Below, piece after piece: positions 59,887 to 64,000 of a stretch of DNA of 64,000 nucleotides. The notes under the pieces were generated by a model. The model was given only the letters and a program-made list of their open reading frames with translations, was not told where the DNA came from and ran no database searches. Made by a program: the position numbers and the translations under genes. This stretch comes from Pontiella sulfatireligans (GTDB taxonomy: Bacteria > Verrucomicrobiota > Kiritimatiellia > Kiritimatiellales > Pontiellaceae): the NCBI RefSeq assembly GCF_900890705.1, contig NZ_CAAHFH010000001.1, positions 558,001 through 622,000 of the forward strand. Reading direction: 5' to 3'. The stretch's first letter is position 1. Each line of letters starts with the position of its first letter.

Positions 59887-62262
59887 CTAACCCTCGCTGG
59901 CGCTGAGGTTGGGCGCCAGCATTTCGGTTCGCCCTACCTGCTTCAGTTCGATCATGTCAGAGAGGATGTAAAGGGTTTCATTCAGGATGATGTCCTTGCT
60001 CTTTTTCTCTCCGTCTTCATCTTCGAGAAACGCACCGCTCTGAATGTCGTCGATTTCTTTTTCCGCCTCGGCTTCCGCGAGGCGGTTGCTCAGGGAAAGG
60101 GAAACGGACTTGGTGTCGTAGCGCTCTTTCAAGCGGTCCCGTTTGGCGAGGTAGGCCTGAAACTCTTCATTGGCCTCAATGCGTTCGCTGGATTGCTCCG
60201 CGAGCACCGGAAGCAATTCAGAAAGTCCGCTTTGCGTGCGGTACATAGCGGGACGAATGGTGTCCCAGGGGAGAGCGTGTTCTAGCGAGTCTTCACCCAG
60301 ATCCATGACGTCGAGATACGACGGAATGACAATGTCGGGAGAAACGCCCTTAAGCTGAGTCGAACCGCCGTTGATGCGGTAGAAGCCGGCCGTGGTCAGC
60401 TTGAGCGAGCCGCGTTTGTCGCCCAGCGGCATCAGGGTTTGCACCGTGCCTTTGCCGTGGGTCTGCTTGTCGCCAACGATGACGGCGCGTTTGTAGTCCT
60501 GCAGCGCCGCGGCGAGAATTTCGGAGGCCGAGGCGCTCAGTCGGTTGACCAACACGATCATCGGGCCGTCATAGCTCACTTCCGGATCGGCGTCGGGCAA
60601 TACCTGGATACCTCGACGTTCTTTGACCTGCACCACCGGGCCGGAAGTGATGAACAAGCCGGCCGTTTCGATGGCCTCGACCAATGAACCGCCTCCATTG
60701 TTGCGCAGATCAAGCACGAGTCCTTCAATGCCTTCGAGCTGGAGCTCATCGATCAGTCGGCGAACATCGGTCGAAGCGCGCCGGGCATTCTTTTCGTTTT
60801 TGCTGGTGGCTTTAAAGTCGGCATAGAAGTCGGGCAGGGTGATAATGCCCAGCGTGCGGGTAGTGCCGTCTTCAAGCTCGACTTCCTTGACCTCGCTTTT
60901 GGCGGCTTGTTCTTCAAGTTTCACTTCGGCGCGAACGAGGTCGATTTTCTTGGTGCGTGAGCCGGTGCGGTCAGATGCCGGGATGACCGTCAACACCACA
61001 GTGGTGTCAATTTCACCGCGAATCAGGCGGACGGCTTTGTAGAGCGGCCAGTGCATGATGCTCACCGGTTCTTTGTCGCCTTGGGCAACGGCAACAATCT
61101 TGTCGCCGGCTTTGAGCCGCCCGTCTTTGTCGGCGGGCCCGCCCGGGATGACGCGCACAATTTTGGCAGAGCCTTCGTCGGGGCGGAGCATCGCGCCGAT
61201 ACCCACCAGCGAAAGCTTCATGTTGATGTCAAAATCCTCGACGCTGCTGGGCGACATATAGTCGCTGTGCGGATCATAAACCTGCGAGAACGAGGTGAGG
61301 TAGCGCTGCAGCAGCATTTCTTCATCGAACGACTCCATGGTCATCAGGAATTGCTTGTAGCGCTCCAAGATGAACTCTTCCGGTGAAAGGGCCGCCACCT
61401 CGGCCGCTTCATCATATTCGTCTGAAGCGCCGGCAACCTGATTGGTTGAATCGGCTTCTGCTTCGGCCACAAGATTCGAGGTTGTCGTTTCCGCCACCGC
61501 AACGAAATTACTTTGAACGGCTTCAATTTCAACAATCAGGTTTGTGCCGGTCAGCCCCATGGAATTGGTTTCGGTTCCGCTGTCTGCAAAAACCTGCGTG
61601 GAGACCAAGCGGCTGACGTATTCATTCTTGAGCCGCTTGCGCCACAGCTCGTCCCAAGCCGCTTCATCCTTGGGCCATGCGACATCCTTGCGGTCCCACA
61701 GAAAATCTTCATCCACAGAGGTATCGAACCCCTCTACCAAAATCTTTTCCGAGAAAGCCAACCGGTTCTTGATCCGTTCCATCAACGTGTCATAGACCTC
61801 GATGGCAAACGTGATTTCGCCCTTTTTCAGTTGTTTATCAAGAGTTTTTGAATCTTTTGAAAACTCGTCGATGTCGGATTGAAGGAAATAGCTCCGGGCG
61901 GGATCCAGCGAGCTGATGAAAAGGTTGAAGGCATTCGTGGAAATATGCTCATTCATCGAAAGTTGGTTGAGGTGGTAGAGGGGGAGGGAGTAGGCGACGG
62001 CGCGGCTGATTCGCTTAATGTTTAGATCGCTCTTCGGAACGGTTGCTTCGGGCTGAACCTGAACCGCCTTGATTTCCGGTGCGGCAGCGCGGACTTCTTG
62101 AGCAGCCACGGCATTCGTGCCAACCGGGGCTTCCGCAACGGCGATGCACTGAGCATCCTGTCTGTCGTCTTCGCGCGCCTTCGAACAGCATGCGACTAGC
62201 AGCAGCATGCTGCAACTGATCAAGGTTGAGTTGGTTGTTGCAATGATTTGCTTCAATTTCAT
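59887..62262 (-). CDS. prc: Carboxy-terminal processing peptidase (Prc/Tsp)
   Basis: A 791-residue periplasmic S41 protease. Signal peptide with a Cys-rich end (possible lipoprotein), a helical N-domain with SLDPARSYFLQSDIDEF, a PDZ domain (IGAMLRPDEGSAKIVRVIPGG), then the Ser-Lys catalytic pair in NRLSASASEI and HGKGTVQTL. The C-terminal DUF3340-like region completes the Prc type. A Ser/Thr/Val-rich insert with repeated AEAEADSTN-like text lies around residues 225-285, absent from E. coli Prc. The role is degradation or trimming of periplasmic proteins such as peptidoglycan hydrolases. AAGGAA lies 8 nt before the ATG. Confidence 0.93.
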   Translation of the reverse strand: MKLKQIIATTNSTLISCSMLLLVACCSKAREDDRQDAQCIAVAEAPVGTNAVAAQEVRAAAPEIKAVQVQPEATVPKSDLNIKRISRAVAYSLPLYHLNQLSMNEHISTNAFNLFISSLDPARSYFLQSDIDEFSKDSKTLDKQLKKGEITFAIEVYDTLMERIKNRLAFSEKILVEGFDTSVDEDFLWDRKDVAWPKDEAAWDELWRKRLKNEYVSRLVSTQVFADSGTETNSMGLTGTNLIVEIEAVQSNFVAVAETTTSNLVAEAEADSTNQVAGASDEYDEAAEVAALSPEEFILERYKQFLMTMESFDEEMLLQRYLTSFSQVYDPHSDYMSPSSVEDFDINMKLSLVGIGAMLRPDEGSAKIVRVIPGGPADKDGRLKAGDKIVAVAQGDKEPVSIMHWPLYKAVRLIRGEIDTTVVLTVIPASDRTGSRTKKIDLVRAEVKLEEQAAKSEVKEVELEDGTTRTLGIITLPDFYADFKATSKNEKNARRASTDVRRLIDELQLEGIEGLVLDLRNNGGGSLVEAIETAGLFITSGPVVQVKERRGIQVLPDADPEVSYDGPMIVLVNRLSASASEILAAALQDYKRAVIVGDKQTHGKGTVQTLMPLGDKRGSLKLTTAGFYRINGGSTQLKGVSPDIVIPSYLDVMDLGEDSLEHALPWDTIRPAMYRTQSGLSELLPVLAEQSSERIEANEEFQAYLAKRDRLKERYDTKSVSLSLSNRLAEAEAEKEIDDIQSGAFLEDEDGEKKSKDIILNETLYILSDMIELKQVGRTEMLAPNLSASEG

Positions 62263-62428
62263 GTAAGATTCCTTAGATGCACAAATAAAGACCCAAACAG
62301 ACTATAGTGCGCTCAATCTCAAAACAAGCTGCTTTCCGCCTTAGATTCCGTCATTTTTAGGTTTAAACCCGTATTCCAATGCCTGTAGATTCTGGCGCTC
62401 GAAACCGATTTAACCAGGAGCTACTAAT

Positions 62429-64000
62429 ATGACAGCCAAATTGACTGAACGTTCAGAGTGGAAAGCGCTCGAATTGCACTATGCCGAAATGAAGGATGCC
62501 CACCTGCGCGATCTTTTTGCCGACGCCGGCCGCGCCGCGCAGTTTACGCTCAAAGCCGAAGACCTGCTGCTCGACTATTCAAAAAACCGCATCAGCGCCG
62601 AAACCATGGACAAACTGATTGCGCTGGCCGAGTCCGCCGATCTCAAAAAATGGATTGAAGCCATGTTCACCGGCGAAAAGATCAACGCCACCGAAGACCG
62701 CTCTGTACTGCATGTTGCGCTCCGCTCGCCCAAGGATGCCGTGATTGAGGTCGATGGCGAAAACGTGATTCCCGCCATTCACGCCGTACTTGACCAAATG
62801 GCCGCGTTTTCCAACAAGGTCCGCTCCGGCGAATGGAAGGGCTACACCGGCAAGCCGATCAAAAACATTGTCAACGTCGGCATCGGCGGTTCCGACCTCG
62901 GGCCCGTAATGGCCTACGAAGCGCTCAAGTGCTATTCCCAGCGAGGCCTCAACCTGATTTTTGTCTCCAACGTCGACGGTACGCACATTGCCGAAGCCCT
63001 GCAAGGATTGGACGCCGAAGAAACGCTCTTTATCGTCGCCTCGAAAACCTTCACGACGCAGGAAACCATGACCAACGCGCACAGCGCACGCACTTGGTGC
63101 TTGGAATCTCTCAAGGATGACGCCGCCATTGCCAAGCATTTCGTGGCGCTCTCCACCAATGGCGCCGCCGTATCCGAATTCGGCATCGACACCGCCAATA
63201 TGTTCGCCTTCTGGGACTGGGTCGGCGGCCGCTATTCGCTGACTTCCGCGATCGGCCTGCCGGTGATGCTTGCCATCGGACCGGAAAACTTCACCGAACT
63301 GCTCGACGGCTACCACAAGATGGACACGCACTTCCGCACCGCGCCTCTGGCCGAAAACATGCCGGTCATCCTCGCGATGCTGGGGATCTGGTACAACAAC
63401 TTTTTCGGTGCCGAGAGCCAGGCGATCCTGCCGTACGACCAATATCTTTCGCGCTTCGCCGCCTATTTCCAACAGGGCGACATGGAGAGCAACGGCAAAA
63501 GCACCACCCGTTCCGGCGAAAAGGTGGAATGGCAAACCGGCCCGGTCATCTGGGGCGAGCCCGGCACCAACGGCCAGCACGCCTTCTACCAGCTGATCCA
63601 TCAAGGCACCAAGCTCATCCCATGCGACTTCCTCGCGTTCTGCAAATCGCAGAACCCGATCAGCGACCACCACGTCAAGCTGATGGCCAACTTTTTTGCG
63701 CAGACCGAAGCGCTGGCGTTCGGCAAGACTGCCGAGTCGCTCAAGGCCGAAGGCGTACCCGCCGAGCTGATTCCGCACAAGACGTTCGAAGGCAACCGCC
63801 CGACCAACAGCATCATGGCCGAAAGGCTGACGCCGTCCGTGCTCGGCCAGCTGGTGGCGCTCTACGAACACAAAATCTTTGTGCAGGGCATCGTGTGGGA
63901 TATCTATTCCTTCGACCAATGGGGCGTCCAGCTCGGCAAAGTTCTCGCGGCGGAAATCCTCCCCGAGCTCGAAGTCGACACCGAACTGGCGCACGACTCC
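62429..64000 (+). CDS. pgi: Glucose-6-phosphate isomerase, 3' end beyond window
   Basis: Interconverts glucose-6-phosphate and fructose-6-phosphate. The frame opens at the ATG at 62429 (AGGAG 8 nt upstream) and is open to the window edge, 524 codons, against about 545 for complete enzymes, so only a short tail is missing. Visible signatures: [13 protein letters not shown] (phosphate loop), [45 protein letters not shown] with the catalytic Glu, and the KxxxG region near [10 protein letters not shown]. It is divergent from prc across 166 nt. Confidence 0.95.
   Translation, partial: MTAKLTERSEWKALELHYAEMKDAHLRDLFADAGRAAQFTLKAEDLLLDYSKNRISAETMDKLIALAESADLKKWIEAMFTGEKINATEDRSVLHVALRSPKDAVIEVDGENVIPAIHAVLDQMAAFSNKVRSGEWKGYTGKPIKNIVNVGIGGSDLGPVMAYEALKCYSQRGLNLIFVSNVDGTHIAEALQGLDAEETLFIVASKTFTTQETMTNAHSARTWCLESLKDDAAIAKHFVALSTNGAAVSEFGIDTANMFAFWDWVGGRYSLTSAIGLPVMLAIGPENFTELLDGYHKMDTHFRTAPLAENMPVILAMLGIWYNNFFGAESQAILPYDQYLSRFAAYFQQGDMESNGKSTTRSGEKVEWQTGPVIWGEPGTNGQHAFYQLIHQGTKLIPCDFLAFCKSQNPISDHHVKLMANFFAQTEALAFGKTAESLKAEGVPAELIPHKTFEGNRPTNSIMAERLTPSVLGQLVALYEHKIFVQGIVWDIYSFDQWGVQLGKVLAAEILPELEVDTELAHDS

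Noticed and set aside
62579-63994. Long minus-strand frame opposite pgi
   Set aside because: A shadow of the well-conserved glucose-6-phosphate isomerase frame on the plus strand; no family motifs.

Overview
The window looks like a chromosomal segment of an anaerobic marine PVC bacterium, most likely a Kiritimatiellota member of the Pontiella type. This is inferred from the dense mix of S1 sulfatases, GH29-type fucosidases, sialate-O-acetylesterase-like proteins, a PEP-CTERM protein and secreted proteins with a shared C-terminal tail. I cannot name a species.

Layout. 1-1950: right part of an IS66 element. 1999-8592 (minus): GH92, DUF1080, sulfatase and GH29-like genes. 9063-11648: trimodular esterase with EF-hands. 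11.7-12.4 kb: relic of a transposable element. 12.6-19.4 kb: giant Ig-repeat protein, PEP-CTERM protein and GH29-like/discoidin protein. 19.8-27.6 kb: two GH29 fucosidases, two sulfatases, an acetylesterase and a broken fucosidase. 28.2-34.9 kb: small secreted protein, membrane-anchored vWA protein, SGNH esterase, GH29 fucosidase and a large unknown secreted protein. 35.1-37.4 kb: sugar MFS permease and ROK kinase. Together 2-37.4 kb reads as a locus for a sulfated, acetylated, fucose-rich polysaccharide: sulfatases and esterases strip substituents, GH29 and GH92 enzymes release sugars, and the permease and kinase take one in.

The most interesting signal is an 18-bp palindrome, ATCATC-N6-GATGAT, found in front of the transcription units of this locus (8711, 8908, 12494, 19716, 28111, 35024). 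In four cases exactly 21 nt, and in a fifth 22 nt, separate it from a -10-like hexamer. It looks like a shared activator site that replaces the -35 box. No regulator for it is encoded in the window.

37.5-42.1 kb is a decayed integrative element (terminase-like gene, frameshifted primase, integrase and helicase fragments, an IS1634 element) beside a tRNA-Met(CAT). From 42.2 kb the content is housekeeping-like: a DUF2339/DUF2157/GDYXXLXY membrane set; a tight lipid operon (radical SAM, small membrane protein, lipase, fused LplT-PlsC-acyl-ACP synthetase) with a good sigma-54 promoter facing a divergent sigma-54 activator; a Ser/Thr kinase-SUMF1 fusion overlapping a divergent HemF; MscS; the Prc protease; and the start of pgi. 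REP-like hairpin repeats lie at 27.7-28.0, 48.25-48.36, 58.06-58.64 and 59.82-59.87 kb.
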